A DNA stretch of 64,000 nucleotides from Mycolicibacterium helvum. GTDB taxonomy: Bacteria > Actinomycetota > Actinomycetes > Mycobacteriales > Mycobacteriaceae. The notes beneath the pieces were generated by a model. That model made no database searches, was not told the origin of the DNA, and was given only the letters and a program-made list of their open reading frames with translations. The stretch spans positions 5,394,001 to 5,458,000 of the forward strand of contig NZ_AP022596.1 of assembly GCF_010731895.1 (NCBI RefSeq). Reading direction: 5' to 3'. This document shows positions 1 through 8,519 of this stretch, piece by piece; the stretch's first letter is position 1; every line of letters starts with the position of its first letter. The translations under genes and the position numbers were made by a program.

Positions 1-1
1 C

Positions 2-1084
2 CCACCTAATCGCGGTGGTTACGGTGCTAACACCGGAATCGCTGATGCCCACAACCTCGCCTGGAAGATCGGCGCAGTGCACACCGGCGGCAGTGAGGCG
101 GCGCTCCTCGATACCTACGACGCCGAGCGGCGGCCTGTGGCATGGCTACGTCACCAGCAGATTTTCGCCCGCGCTGACTACAAGGCCTACATCGACACCC
201 CCACCTCGGATATCGAGATCATCGACGACGTCGCGATGGAACTCGGCCAGCTCTACCGCTCCGTCGCTCCGGCTGATACGGCCGGCCAGCTGCCGGACGC
301 CCGCAGACCCGAAGAGTGGGCCGGGCAGCCCGGCACCCGGGCGCCACATGTATGGATCGCTCCACGTCGCTCGACGCTCGACCACTTCGGCCGAGGCTGG
401 ACTCTCGTCACCGGCTCCGAAGCGTGGCGCGGTGCCGCGCAGTCAGCCGCCGGCCAGCTCGGAGTGTCGATCGAGTTGCTCTGCTTCCCCGCTGAATCGA
501 CGCAGCACGCCGCCATCGCGAAGGCGTACGGGCTGGGACCCGGCGGAGCTTGCCTGGTGCGCCCCGACGGCTACATCGCATGGCGCGTCATGACGGCCCC
601 GGCCGACCGCTCGGCGGCGCTGACGGACGCAATCAGCTATGCCGCAGCACTCCCCTCGCGTCCATCGAAGTGGGACGATCAGGCCGCCATCATTGACCTG
701 ACCGCGCGTTACGCCGACGCGATCAACCGTGGCTGGGCCGGCAAGACAATTCAGCCCGAGAGCGTTGCCGACATCTTTACGCCGGACGGCGTATTCGAGC
801 ACCCCGGCGCGGACCCGACCATCGGAGCTGCCGCGATCGCGGCAGCGTTACCGGACGCCACGGCTTCGGTGCCCTTCGCCATGCATGCCTTCCTAAGTCC
901 CGTCCTCGTCGTCGACGGTGGCCATGCCCGCGGCCAGTGGCTAATGTGGGTCGCCGCCGACGACGGCGACGACCCACGCGCCGCGTACCTCGGCGCCGAC
1001 ATCCAGTACACGCGCACCCCGGGTGGATGGCGCATCCAGTCGATCGTCATCACACCCGGGATGCGCGTACCGGCTCACCGATGA
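2..1084 (+). CDS. FAD-dependent aromatic monooxygenase with C-terminal SnoaL-like domain (5' truncated by window edge)
   Basis: The frame is open from the first bases, so the start lies outside the window. The visible N-terminus reads GGYGANTGIADAHNLAWK, the conserved region after the GD motif of PheA/TfdB-type flavin hydroxylases (PHBH fold), followed by DTYDAERRPVA, also typical. A thioredoxin-like C-terminal segment follows and ends near RPDGYIAWR. About 130 further residues start near DQAAIIDLTARYADAINRGW and look like a SnoaL/NTF2-like domain, an unusual addition to this family. The expected role is NAD(P)H-dependent hydroxylation of a phenolic substrate in the cytosol. The enzyme resembles the complete monooxygenase at 22615-24435. 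The fusion is read directly from one uninterrupted frame; the substrate is unknown. Confidence 0.85.
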   Translation, partial: PPNRGGYGANTGIADAHNLAWKIGAVHTGGSEAALLDTYDAERRPVAWLRHQQIFARADYKAYIDTPTSDIEIIDDVAMELGQLYRSVAPADTAGQLPDARRPEEWAGQPGTRAPHVWIAPRRSTLDHFGRGWTLVTGSEAWRGAAQSAAGQLGVSIELLCFPAESTQHAAIAKAYGLGPGGACLVRPDGYIAWRVMTAPADRSAALTDAISYAAALPSRPSKWDDQAAIIDLTARYADAINRGWAGKTIQPESVADIFTPDGVFEHPGADPTIGAAAIAAALPDATASVPFAMHAFLSPVLVVDGGHARGQWLMWVAADDGDDPRAAYLGADIQYTRTPGGWRIQSIVITPGMRVPAHR

Positions 1085-1318
1085 CGTGCTCGCTCGACAC
1101 GCCGATCCACATTTCCACCTACACCGCGAGCGCCGCATCCGCGGCAGCCCAGTTGGTTTCGACCATGTCTGCGTTCTCGTTCATGCCGCCATCATCAGAC
1201 GCTGCCACGACAACGGTATGTCGGTGTTGGAGCGTCAAGTCGAGTGACTTTGCCGATCACGCGCCCGGTTTCGCGGCAACGACATGCAGCGAAGTTCTAA
1301 TCTCCGCTGCTACCGGAA

Positions 1319-1395
1319 ATGAGCCCCGCCGCCGAGTTCGACTGCGTCGGCGTGGGGTGGGCAGTGCGGGCTGCCTGTTCGCCGGACAACTTCGG
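1319..1395 (+). pseudogene. Remnant of the 5' end of a GMC oxidoreductase
   Basis: The translation begins MSPAAEFDCVGVG, which closely matches the start of the intact GMC oxidoreductase at 12363 (MSPVAEFDFVIVGAGSAGC). The bases just upstream also match (a CCGG-AATGAGCCC core in both). A one-base deletion after GTGGGG destroys the FAD-binding glycine motif; past it, the shifted frame again reads GSAGCL. No clear homology continues beyond about 1395. The rest of 1085-1527 holds no gene I can support. I infer a dead, partly deleted duplicate of the downstream gene or a relative of it. Confidence 0.6.
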
Positions 1396-1527
1396 CTTCC
1401 CGGCCCGCAGCACCTGCCCTGGCCCGTCGACTTACCTCGACCAACATCTCCCCGGGCGTCCGTCGCCGCTCACCATCGCATCGGTGAGCGCTTCGCCAAT
1501 CGGATCCGCGCAATGTCCGGCATGTTC

Positions 1528-2112
1528 TCAACTGGTGCCGGCGTGCGGGGCCACGGCCAGTGAAGCCAGAACGGCATCGACCGTCTGGGCGACAAGAGCG
1601 GCATCGACCGGTAGATGCCGAAACAGAACCCGGTAGTACACCGGCGCCGCGAGAGCATCGAGCACGAACTCCATATCGAACGACTCACGAATCACGCCCC
1701 GCTGCCGCGCGGACTCGAGGGTCTGAGCGGTGGACTCTCTCCGAGGAGCGAACACCCTCCGAAGAAAGTCCTCGGATAGATCTGGAGAGCGGGCCAGATC
1801 TGATACCAACGCCGGCAGAATTGCACCCAGAGTCGTGCCCCCTAGCGCAGCGGCCAGTGTCGTGATGCCGACGATCAGATCGGCCCTGAGGTCGCCGGTG
1901 TCGGGAGTCGGGGCGGCACCGAGTTCACTGACGACGGTGTCGACGATCAAATGCCGTTTGGAGGGCCACCGGCGGTACACCGCCGGGCGGTGCACCCCGG
2001 CACGAGTGGCGACCTGGCCGATGGACAGATCCGCATAGCCGACCTCTGCCAACAACTCGAGCGTCGCACCCAGGACTGCGTCGTCGATATCGGCGTTTCG
2101 GGCCCGTGCCAT
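1528..2112 (-). CDS. TetR family transcriptional regulator
   Basis: A 194-aa protein with a TetR N-terminal helix-turn-helix: after a short lead (MARARNADID) comes LSIGQVATRAGVHRPAVYRRW, typical of the DNA-binding domain, then a helical ligand-binding domain. I chose the ATG at 2112 because it overlaps the stop of the upstream VOC gene as ATGA, which implies translational coupling. An ATG further upstream would add 12 residues. The pair is probably transcribed from the promoter near 2540, which carries a perfect 16-bp palindrome, so autoregulation together with the VOC gene is likely. The ligand is unknown. Confidence 0.85.
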   Translation of the reverse strand: MARARNADIDDAVLGATLELLAEVGYADLSIGQVATRAGVHRPAVYRRWPSKRHLIVDTVVSELGAAPTPDTGDLRADLIVGITTLAAALGGTTLGAILPALVSDLARSPDLSEDFLRRVFAPRRESTAQTLESARQRGVIRESFDMEFVLDALAAPVYYRVLFRHLPVDAALVAQTVDAVLASLAVAPHAGTS

Positions 2113-2528
2113 CAGAAGACCGGTTTCGGCACCAGGACCACACGCCAACCGTCGGGATCTTCGAACGTCATCGCGCCGACCTGATCCCAGTACGGGTTCT
2201 CGGCCGCCACAGGTTCGTGTCCAGCCTCGCCGAATCGTTCAACCACGCCGTACATGGCGAATTCGCCGGGGAAATACAACACCAGCAAATTCTCCTGCGA
2301 CGGCGCTGGACAGGGACTGCCGGCCTCGTGTGAGGTGAACTCGAGGTGGTAATCAGCATCTGGAAGCCCGAGCATTACCCCGTCGTACCCGGAGTGTCCG
2401 ACGAATCGGTACAGCTCGGGAAGCCCGATGAGGTCCCGATAGAAGGCGACCACGTCATCCAGACGTGCTGTCGGACGTGCGATTCGCACTTGGGCTACAG
2501 GGAGTTGGTCGGGCCAGGTGATGTTCAT
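2112..2528 (-). CDS. VOC (glyoxalase/bleomycin-resistance) family protein
   Basis: A 138-aa single-domain vicinal-oxygen-chelate protein. It contains the beta-alpha-beta pattern VRIARPTARLDDVVAFYRD near the start and the closing FEDPDGWRVVLV motif characteristic of the family. VOC proteins include lyases, dioxygenases and resistance proteins; nothing in the sequence decides which applies. It is the first gene of a two-gene operon with the TetR gene at 1528-2112 (ATGA overlap), so its expression is probably induced by the ligand of that regulator. Confidence 0.8.
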   Translation of the reverse strand: MNITWPDQLPVAQVRIARPTARLDDVVAFYRDLIGLPELYRFVGHSGYDGVMLGLPDADYHLEFTSHEAGSPCPAPSQENLLVLYFPGEFAMYGVVERFGEAGHEPVAAENPYWDQVGAMTFEDPDGWRVVLVPKPVF

Positions 2529-2538
2529 TCCATAATAG

Positions 2539-2554
2539 TACGGTACGTACCGTA
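2539..2554. promoter_or_regulatory. Perfect 16-bp palindrome, probable TetR operator
   Basis: TACGGTACGTACCGTA is its own reverse complement and lies 11 bp upstream of the VOC gene start, in the leader of the VOC-TetR operon. Size and symmetry are typical for TetR-family operators. I infer autoregulation by the TetR protein at 1528-2112. The remaining 2555-2760 shows no gene. Confidence 0.65.
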
Positions 2555-2760
2555 ACTCCTCAATCGGGGACGTGACGACGAGCTGCTGGCCCGACGACGC
2601 ATACCCGCGCGCTCGCCAAGTAGCTGTCAGACCCTCTCGCCCAACGCAATTTGCAACTGGGTCAGTGCATTCATCAAGCTGATGCTCGCGGTGAGCCCGC
2701 GCCCAGCGTCGCTCGCTGGATGATCGCCTGGCCCACCCCTCAGACGGCGCGCAATATTCC

Positions 2761-2805
2761 TGGGGCCAGTTCTGAACGCCCCGATGGGGCCATTTCAGGT
2801 TGACA
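2761..2805 (-). mobile_element. Possible terminal end of an IS21-type element (remnant)
   Basis: Two imperfect direct repeats 24 bp apart (TGGGGCCAGTTCTG at 2761 and TGGGGCCATTTCAG at 2785) are followed by TTGACA. Read on the minus strand this gives TGTCAACCTGAAATGGCCCC, reminiscent of the multiple terminal repeats of IS21-family elements. No transposase is visible on either side, so this would be an orphan end. The assignment rests on recalled end sequences and is tentative. Confidence 0.3.
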
Positions 2806-2862
2806 TAGCCATACTGATGGCGGCCCGGTCTAAATCGACACCGGACATGTTTGTAGATCGCG

Positions 2863-3429
2863 TCATCCCTTACTCATACGCAGGATCAAGGCGACCGCGT
2901 CTTCCGAGTGAACTGCTGGAGTCAAGACTTTTTGCAACAGCAGACCGCGAAGCGCGGCAATGGCGACGGTCGCCATGCTCAGCGCTTCCTTGGCGTCGCG
3001 CCCTTCACGTTCCGCGAGCGAAGCCAGCATCGTGGTCAGATCGTTGAGCGAGTCGATGAACTCGCGAAAGTCCCCCGGGTTGTACGCGGCCAGTCCTACG
3101 ACGTGAAAGAAGCCCTGGACACGCGACAACCGCCCCGGCCTGGCGTAGGTCCGCCAGATCGCCATGACGAAGTCGTCAAAGGTGTACTGCTCGGCGGTCT
3201 TGACAAGCGCCTCATTGTCGCGAGATCGCTGCCCTGTGAGCATGGCCGCCAGGACGCCCGAGAGTGACCCGAAGTGGTACCGCAGCAGGGCGTGGCTGGT
3301 GCCGGCCTGGGCGGCGACTTCACGCAGCGACATCTGTGGCGAAGGAAGGTCCTCCCCGAAGGCGTCGAGAAGCCGAGCCAGAATGCGGTCCCGGGCGTCG
3401 CCGCTGCGTCCCACGCTTGACAAGATCAC
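2863..3429 (-). CDS. TetR family transcriptional regulator
   Basis: A 188-aa protein whose N-terminal segment (RILARLLDAFGEDL, then MSLREVAAQAGTSHALLRYHF) is a TetR helix-turn-helix. The remainder is helical, as expected for the dimerisation and ligand domain. It is transcribed divergently from the esterase gene at 3527. The roughly 100-bp spacer contains a 35-bp inverted repeat starting 9 bp upstream of this gene, so the regulator probably represses both itself and the esterase. Confidence 0.85.
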   Translation of the reverse strand: MILSSVGRSGDARDRILARLLDAFGEDLPSPQMSLREVAAQAGTSHALLRYHFGSLSGVLAAMLTGQRSRDNEALVKTAEQYTFDDFVMAIWRTYARPGRLSRVQGFFHVVGLAAYNPGDFREFIDSLNDLTTMLASLAEREGRDAKEALSMATVAIAALRGLLLQKVLTPAVHSEDAVALILRMSKG

Positions 3430-3437
3430 TCCCGCAG

Positions 3438-3472
3438 CTTATCCATTGGAAAAGAATTTTCCAATGGATAAG
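3438..3472. promoter_or_regulatory. 35-bp inverted repeat (16-bp perfect arms), probable operator
   Basis: The arm CTTATCCATTGGAAAA at 3438-3453 is repeated exactly in inverted orientation at 3457-3472 with a 3-bp centre. It sits between the divergent TetR gene (start 3429) and the esterase gene (start 3527). Long perfect symmetry in a divergent promoter region is the hallmark of a repressor operator; I assign it to the adjacent TetR by position only. It is clearly AT-richer than its surroundings. Confidence 0.7.
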
Positions 3473-3526
3473 AGTTGCTAAGGGTGCCGCGTTGCGAGGC
3501 GCCCGCCGAGTTGTGAAGGACCTTCG

Positions 3527-4381
3527 ATGAGCCCTATGTGGCAAGGCTGCCTCGCCGGCACCGACTATTTCGAGATGCGTTCCAGCGGTGGGCACGACTA
3601 CGGCATCTGGGTCACCACCCCACCGGGCTACGACCCCGCCACGACGCAAGCGCCTGTCGTGTATGTGCTCGACGGTAACTTTGCGGTGGGCATGACTGCT
3701 CCGCTGATCGTGACCCAGATGGATCCCATGCAACGGATCCAGCCCTACATCCAAGTCAGCGTCGGCTACGCGGGCGAAGAGGCACAGGACTGGGATCGGC
3801 TGCGCAACAGAGACTTCGTGCCACCCGGCGAACCTGTCGCCCAAGAGCTCATCGACGCCGTGGAGATCGGGCTACAAATGGGAGCGCGGACACGCGAGGA
3901 GGCCGACGCCTACCTCGCCGAATTACGCGACACCCACGCCGATGCATTCCTGAGCTTCCTCACCGCGGAACTGCACCCGCGGATCGAACACGACTATGGC
4001 ACAGCCACAAGCGGTCACGGACTCTTCGGCTACTCCTACGGCGGACTCTTCAGTCTCTACACCTGGCTCACCGGCGCCACCCTCTTCGAGAGCATCGGAG
4101 CGGGCAGCCCCGGCGTCATCGCCGAAGACAGTCTGATCTTCGCCCAGCTCGAAGAGATGGGTGACAGCCACCGTGCCGCCAAGCTTCACGTGACCCTCAA
4201 CGACCGCGAGCTTCTCGGAGACCTCGCCGTCTACCAAAGCCTCGCGAAGAACACGACTACCATCCTTCACCGACTCACCTCACGCAGCGAAGCGGTCACC
4301 AGCGAGATCCTGCGCGAAACGCACCTCACTGGCCTACAGGCCTCGTTCCTCAGCTATCTCAGGACCTGCCGTCCTCTGTAA
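3527..4381 (+). CDS. Putative esterase, alpha/beta hydrolase (esterase-D-like)
   Basis: A 284-aa alpha/beta hydrolase. VVYVLDGNFAVGM (about residues 44-56) matches the N-terminal strand and oxyanion region of the Esterase_PF00756/IroE-like group, and FGYSYGG (about 165) is the GxSxG nucleophile elbow with the catalytic serine. No signal peptide is visible, so it should be cytosolic. A GAAGGA Shine-Dalgarno precedes the ATG at 3527. It is divergent from the TetR gene, with a long palindrome between them, so substrate-induced expression is likely. The ester substrate cannot be told from sequence. Confidence 0.8.
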   Translation: MSPMWQGCLAGTDYFEMRSSGGHDYGIWVTTPPGYDPATTQAPVVYVLDGNFAVGMTAPLIVTQMDPMQRIQPYIQVSVGYAGEEAQDWDRLRNRDFVPPGEPVAQELIDAVEIGLQMGARTREEADAYLAELRDTHADAFLSFLTAELHPRIEHDYGTATSGHGLFGYSYGGLFSLYTWLTGATLFESIGAGSPGVIAEDSLIFAQLEEMGDSHRAAKLHVTLNDRELLGDLAVYQSLAKNTTTILHRLTSRSEAVTSEILRETHLTGLQASFLSYLRTCRPL

Positions 4382-4719
4382 GCGCGAACGTCGCCGCTCC
4401 GCACCACCGCTGCGCCTATTGTGGCGCAACTGAGTATCTGCACAACGGATTTCGCGCCCAACCTCGACCTGCGGGACCGGTCAACGGGCTTACGTACCGC
4501 TGGTGGCCGTATTACATTGCTGTCAAACGGTTCTCGCCTATCGCGCAAGGCCGAGAAATGCCATCATCGCCCGTTCGACCTCGACGACCTGCTCCGCTGT
4601 CAGCCGGCCCACCCGGACATGGACATTCGACCTTTTGACGGTTGTGAGCCTGTCGATCAGCACGTCACTGTCGTGATCAAGTCCGGATAACCGGCCTTCT
4701 CCGCCGGCAATCCGGATCC
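4382..4719. other. Intergenic stretch between convergent genes; nothing recognised
   Basis: This stretch separates the esterase from the convergent PucR-type gene. Short open frames occur on both strands but none has a convincing ribosome binding site, codon bias or family motif. No strong hairpin was noticed. Confidence 0.5.
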
Positions 4720-5958
4720 TCACCAGCCGGATCGTGGGGCCTCGAGCGCCAAGGCGACTTGGGCCAGCCAGAAGTTGTCGGTCAGTGGTCGTCCGGTGAA
4801 TTCGGTGAATCGACGCAACCGGTAGTTGACGGTGTTGCGATGACAATGCAGCTCTGCGGCCGTAGCGGATACGGATTGGCCGAGTCGCAACCAGGTGTAG
4901 ACAGTGGTGAGTAACGGTTCGGCTCTGTCGGGTGGCAGTTCGAGCACCGGCCCTAGGGTGGCCGCCACGACGGCTGCCGCGGCATCGGGGGCGCTGGCGA
5001 GCAGCACGGGCAAGACGTCACGGTTGTAGCGAGTGATCGGTCTGCTGGTCGCGGACGCTGCCATGGCGACTTGTGCTTGGGCGCGGGATTTCGAGCAGTC
5101 GGTGACTGCGGTGAAGGGGCTGCTGAGACCGATCAAGACCGGCACGTCTGAGCAGATGCTGCCGGCAATGCTGTCCAGTACGTCGGGGTCGTTCCGACGC
5201 ATCGACACGATTCCGATTTGCGAACGTGCATTGAGGCGAAACCACGCGTCCTGTATAGCGGGATGCGAAGAGATCATCGTCTCGATGTCGCGAGGCGCAT
5301 CTCCGATCGATGTGTCTTCGGCGCCGGTGGCCGCGATGACCGTCAGGTGTCCTGTCCGCGGGAGACCGAGCGCGGCGACGGCGTCCCAGAACACCGCTCC
5401 GATGCTGGAGTCGTTGAACAGAATCGTATCCAGCAGCGCGGCGCGCACTTGTTCGTTGCGCCGCGCATCACGGATCTCGAGCTCGCGGAAAGTCGCATGT
5501 GCCCGAAGCGAATTGGTGTTCATCCAGGCAAAGATGGACGGTGTTGCCGCTATCAGTGCTTCCTTTTCGATCTCGTCTGTGTCAGCCAGAGATGCGAGCT
5601 CGCCCCAGATGATCGCCGCCCCAAGCCTGTACGCGTGCAGCAAGCTGGAAAGTGTCAGGCCCTGGCTGGCGCGGTACCGAATTGCGGAGTCGAAACTCCG
5701 GTGGCCAGGATCGGCTCCGAGGTCGATCCAATCCAGCATCTCGTCGAGGTAAGCGGCGATGTTGTCCTGAACTGTGTTGCCTCCATCGTCACGGCCGAGA
5801 AGGTAGTCGGAAATTTCACCGCGCAGCTCAGCGAAAACCTTGGCCACGATCGCCTCCGACTGTTGCCGGATGCGATTGGTGAGATCGGTCCCTGTTCGCG
5901 TTCGTTGCGGCGGCACGTACCGGATCGTAAAGCGCCGCGTGGCGTTGTGCTCGGGCAC
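4720..5958 (-). CDS. PucR/CdaR-type transcriptional regulator
   Basis: A 412-aa protein. An N-terminal helical domain (about 20-170) is followed by a GGDEF-like middle region, and a C-terminal PucR helix-turn-helix carries VSATAAELHCHRNTVNYRLRR, the diagnostic motif of the family. Such proteins usually activate adjacent catabolic genes in response to a pathway substrate. It is divergent from the hydrolase/benzoylformate-decarboxylase-like operon starting at 6018, with about 60 bp between starts, so it is the obvious candidate activator of that operon. The inducer is unknown. Confidence 0.85.
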   Translation of the reverse strand: MPEHNATRRFTIRYVPPQRTRTGTDLTNRIRQQSEAIVAKVFAELRGEISDYLLGRDDGGNTVQDNIAAYLDEMLDWIDLGADPGHRSFDSAIRYRASQGLTLSSLLHAYRLGAAIIWGELASLADTDEIEKEALIAATPSIFAWMNTNSLRAHATFRELEIRDARRNEQVRAALLDTILFNDSSIGAVFWDAVAALGLPRTGHLTVIAATGAEDTSIGDAPRDIETMISSHPAIQDAWFRLNARSQIGIVSMRRNDPDVLDSIAGSICSDVPVLIGLSSPFTAVTDCSKSRAQAQVAMAASATSRPITRYNRDVLPVLLASAPDAAAAVVAATLGPVLELPPDRAEPLLTTVYTWLRLGQSVSATAAELHCHRNTVNYRLRRFTEFTGRPLTDNFWLAQVALALEAPRSGW

Positions 5959-6017
5959 AGGGTTTTCAAAGTTGGTTTTAGGCTGCGGTCCATTGTCGGC
6001 GCCAACCTCGATTCCGC

Positions 6018-6857
6018 ATGCTGGCTGCTATGGAAAACGGTTCGAAGCAGACGATCGTTCTCATCCACGGGCTGTGGATGACACCGTTGGCTTGGGAGGA
6101 TTGGGTGGCGCGTTATCGCGCCCGCGGTCATGACGTGGTGACGCCGGGCTACCCCGGTGTCGCTCCCGGGCCGGCCGGGGTCACAGCATTGCGCGAAGAC
6201 CCCACACCCCTGGCTGAACTCGGGGTGCGGGAGGTCTTCGATCACCTCGCCGCGATCATCGATGAACTTGCCGAACCGCCGATATTGATGGGCCACTCGT
6301 TTGGCGGCACCTTCGTGCAGTTGCTCCTTGACGTCGGTTACGGGCGAGCCGGCGTGTCCATCGACGGTGCCGCTGTCAAAGGCGTTAAGGCGCTGCCATT
6401 CTCGGAAATCCGTTCCACGTTCCCGGTGCTGAAAAACCCCGCCAATGTGCACCGCGCAGTGCCCATCACAGCACCGGAATTTCACTACGCGTTTACCAAC
6501 ACGCTCGCTGAATCAGATTCTAGAATCGCTTATGAGCGTTACGCCGTTCCGGTACCGGGGCGGATCTTGTTCCAGGGTGGACTGGCCAACTTCACGCACA
6601 ACGCTGCGACCACCTACAACTTCGCCAACGACGACCGTGCGCCGCTGCTGTTCATCGCCGGCGGCCGCGATCACATCCTCCCGCCCGCGGTGCAGCACGA
6701 GAACTACACGAAAAACGCCAAACACTCGTCTGCGATCACCGCCTACAAGTTGTTCCCCCAGCGAGACCACTTCACTTGCGGCGCGGCGGGATGGGAAGAA
6801 GTCGCCGACTTCGCCTTGACTTGGGCGCTAAACCCCCTGCGCGGCGAACTCGACTGA
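6018..6857 (+). CDS. Alpha/beta hydrolase
   Basis: A 279-aa alpha/beta hydrolase. TIVLIHGLWMTPLAWEDW (about 12-29) supplies the HG oxyanion region, and MGHSFGG (about 94-100) is the nucleophile elbow. A late DHF motif (about 252) may hold the catalytic histidine. The start is either the ATG at 6018 or the in-frame ATG at 6030; neither has a clear Shine-Dalgarno. It is the first gene of a run that continues with the decarboxylase, so it may release the hydroxyacid substrate from an ester or amide. That last step is inference from neighbourhood. Confidence 0.8.
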   Translation: MLAAMENGSKQTIVLIHGLWMTPLAWEDWVARYRARGHDVVTPGYPGVAPGPAGVTALREDPTPLAELGVREVFDHLAAIIDELAEPPILMGHSFGGTFVQLLLDVGYGRAGVSIDGAAVKGVKALPFSEIRSTFPVLKNPANVHRAVPITAPEFHYAFTNTLAESDSRIAYERYAVPVPGRILFQGGLANFTHNAATTYNFANDDRAPLLFIAGGRDHILPPAVQHENYTKNAKHSSAITAYKLFPQRDHFTCGAAGWEEVADFALTWALNPLRGELD

Positions 6858-6895
6858 CCCTTTCTGTAACTTCTTTACGAAAGCAACGACCACCG

Positions 6896-8509
6896 ATGAC
6901 CACAGTGCGCGACGCCATCCTTGACTTGTTCCGCTCACACAATCTGACCACCTGGTTCGGCAACCCCGGATCGTCTGAATTGGCTCTGCTGCAAGACTTT
7001 CCCGACGACTTCCGGTACTTCCTCGGCCTGCAGGAGATGATTCCGGTCGGGATGGCCGACGCCTATGCACAAGTTACCCGGCGTCCCGCCGTGGTCAACT
7101 TGCATACCGCCCCCGGAATGGGTAACGCGCAAGGCCAGATCTATAACGCGTACGTCAACAAGACACCCCTGATCATCACCGCGGGCAACCAGCGCCGCAA
7201 CATGCAGAACCAGTACTGCCTGCTCACCAACCACGAACCGACGACGGTGCCCAAGCCGTTCATCAAGTGGGCGGCCGAACCCTCCATCGCCAGTGAAGCC
7301 CCGGCGGTGCTGGCCCGCGCGATCCACCTCGCCACCACACCGCCAATGGGACCGGTTTTCATCTCGCTCCCGATGGACGACATGCCCCTCGAACTGACCG
7401 ACGACCAAGTCGCCGATACCAAGGTCGTGCGCGAGCGCACCGTGACCCACGCGACGGGTTTCCCGACAGAGTTGGCCGAACAAGTCGCCGCACGATTAGA
7501 CGCCGCCACGTCGCCGGTGATCGTCGTCGGCGGTGACATAGACCGCTACGACGCATACGAGGCGGTGATCGCACTGGCAGAACGCGCCGAATCGCCGGTG
7601 TTCACCGCCCCCTTGACCGGCTGGAGCGGATTCCCGGAGAATCACCGGCTCTATCACGGCGCGCTGCCACCGGGTGCGGGCTGGATCTCGCAGATTCTCG
7701 CCGGGCACGACCTGATTCTCGCGATCGGGACCTCGGTGTTCCGCTACTACCCACAGGTGCCGGGGCCGTACCTGCCCGAGGGGGCGAGCTTGATCCACAT
7801 CACTAACGATCCCGATGAGGCGGCCCGCGCCCCCATCGGGGACGCGATCGTCGCCGACGTCCGCACAGCAGCCCAGGCTCTGGCAACGACGGTGAAACCA
7901 ACCCACCGCTCCGCCCCCACACCGCGCGCCGCGGTCCCCAAACAGGTATCGGCGCCGGTGCCGCTCAGACCCGAGGATCTGTGGACGGCCGTCGGTCACG
8001 CCGCACCCGATGACACGCTGTGGGTCAGCGAAGCCGGCAGTAACGAGATCCCCATGACCGACAGCATCCGTCCGGGCAATCCGCTGTCGCATCTGTCCGC
8101 GGCAGGCGGCGGACTCGGCTGGGGCCTACCCGCATCGGTGGGTGCCCAAATCGCGGCGCCGGATCGGCCGGTGGTCGCGCTCATGGGCGACGGCTCGATG
8201 CATTACGCAATTACCGCGCTGTGGAGCGCGGCGCGATACAAGATTCCGGTCACCGTGGTCGTGGCGTCCAATGCCGAGTACGGCGTGGTCAAAGAATTCG
8301 GAGTCTGGGAGAAGACCCCGAACGTCCCCGGACTCGATATCCCCGGCCTCGACATCGTAGGAACCGCGGCCAGCTACGGCGTCGACGCCCACGAAGCACA
8401 CAGCTCCGACGAGGTATTCGAGTTGGTCAAGGCGGGCATCGCCGACCGCGACCGACCTACCCTGATCAACGCGCGCACCACACCTGTCTCGGGCGGATTC
8501 GGCGGCTAG
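6896..8509 (+). CDS. mdlC: Benzoylformate decarboxylase-like ThDP enzyme
   Basis: A 537-aa thiamine-diphosphate enzyme, predicted to convert a 2-oxoacid such as benzoylformate into an aldehyde and CO2. It matches the Pseudomonas benzoylformate decarboxylase pattern at the active site: Ser26 in FGNPGSSEL, Glu47 in LQE, His70 in VNLHTAPG, and the histidine of FPENHRLYHG (the His281 equivalent). The ThDP/Mg motif GDGSMHYAITALW lies near residue 423. The ATG at 6896 gives the family N-terminus; the frame stays open further upstream but overlaps the hydrolase gene. It is followed 10 bp later by a flavin hydroxyacid dehydrogenase, which fits a mandelate-type pathway. Substrate specificity is inferred. 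Confidence 0.85.
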   Translation: MTTVRDAILDLFRSHNLTTWFGNPGSSELALLQDFPDDFRYFLGLQEMIPVGMADAYAQVTRRPAVVNLHTAPGMGNAQGQIYNAYVNKTPLIITAGNQRRNMQNQYCLLTNHEPTTVPKPFIKWAAEPSIASEAPAVLARAIHLATTPPMGPVFISLPMDDMPLELTDDQVADTKVVRERTVTHATGFPTELAEQVAARLDAATSPVIVVGGDIDRYDAYEAVIALAERAESPVFTAPLTGWSGFPENHRLYHGALPPGAGWISQILAGHDLILAIGTSVFRYYPQVPGPYLPEGASLIHITNDPDEAARAPIGDAIVADVRTAAQALATTVKPTHRSAPTPRAAVPKQVSAPVPLRPEDLWTAVGHAAPDDTLWVSEAGSNEIPMTDSIRPGNPLSHLSAAGGGLGWGLPASVGAQIAAPDRPVVALMGDGSMHYAITALWSAARYKIPVTVVVASNAEYGVVKEFGVWEKTPNVPGLDIPGLDIVGTAASYGVDAHEAHSSDEVFELVKAGIADRDRPTLINARTTPVSGGFGG

Positions 8510-8519
8510 GAGAATGGCA

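Noticed and set aside
1023..1247. Short plus-strand frame after the first monooxygenase, considered as a VOC or transposase piece
   Set aside because: Weak local resemblance only (GFDHVCVLV); no start signal and no continuing homology.
4421..4690. 89-codon frame between the esterase and the PucR gene
   Set aside because: No ribosome binding site, ordinary intergenic composition and no recognisable motif.
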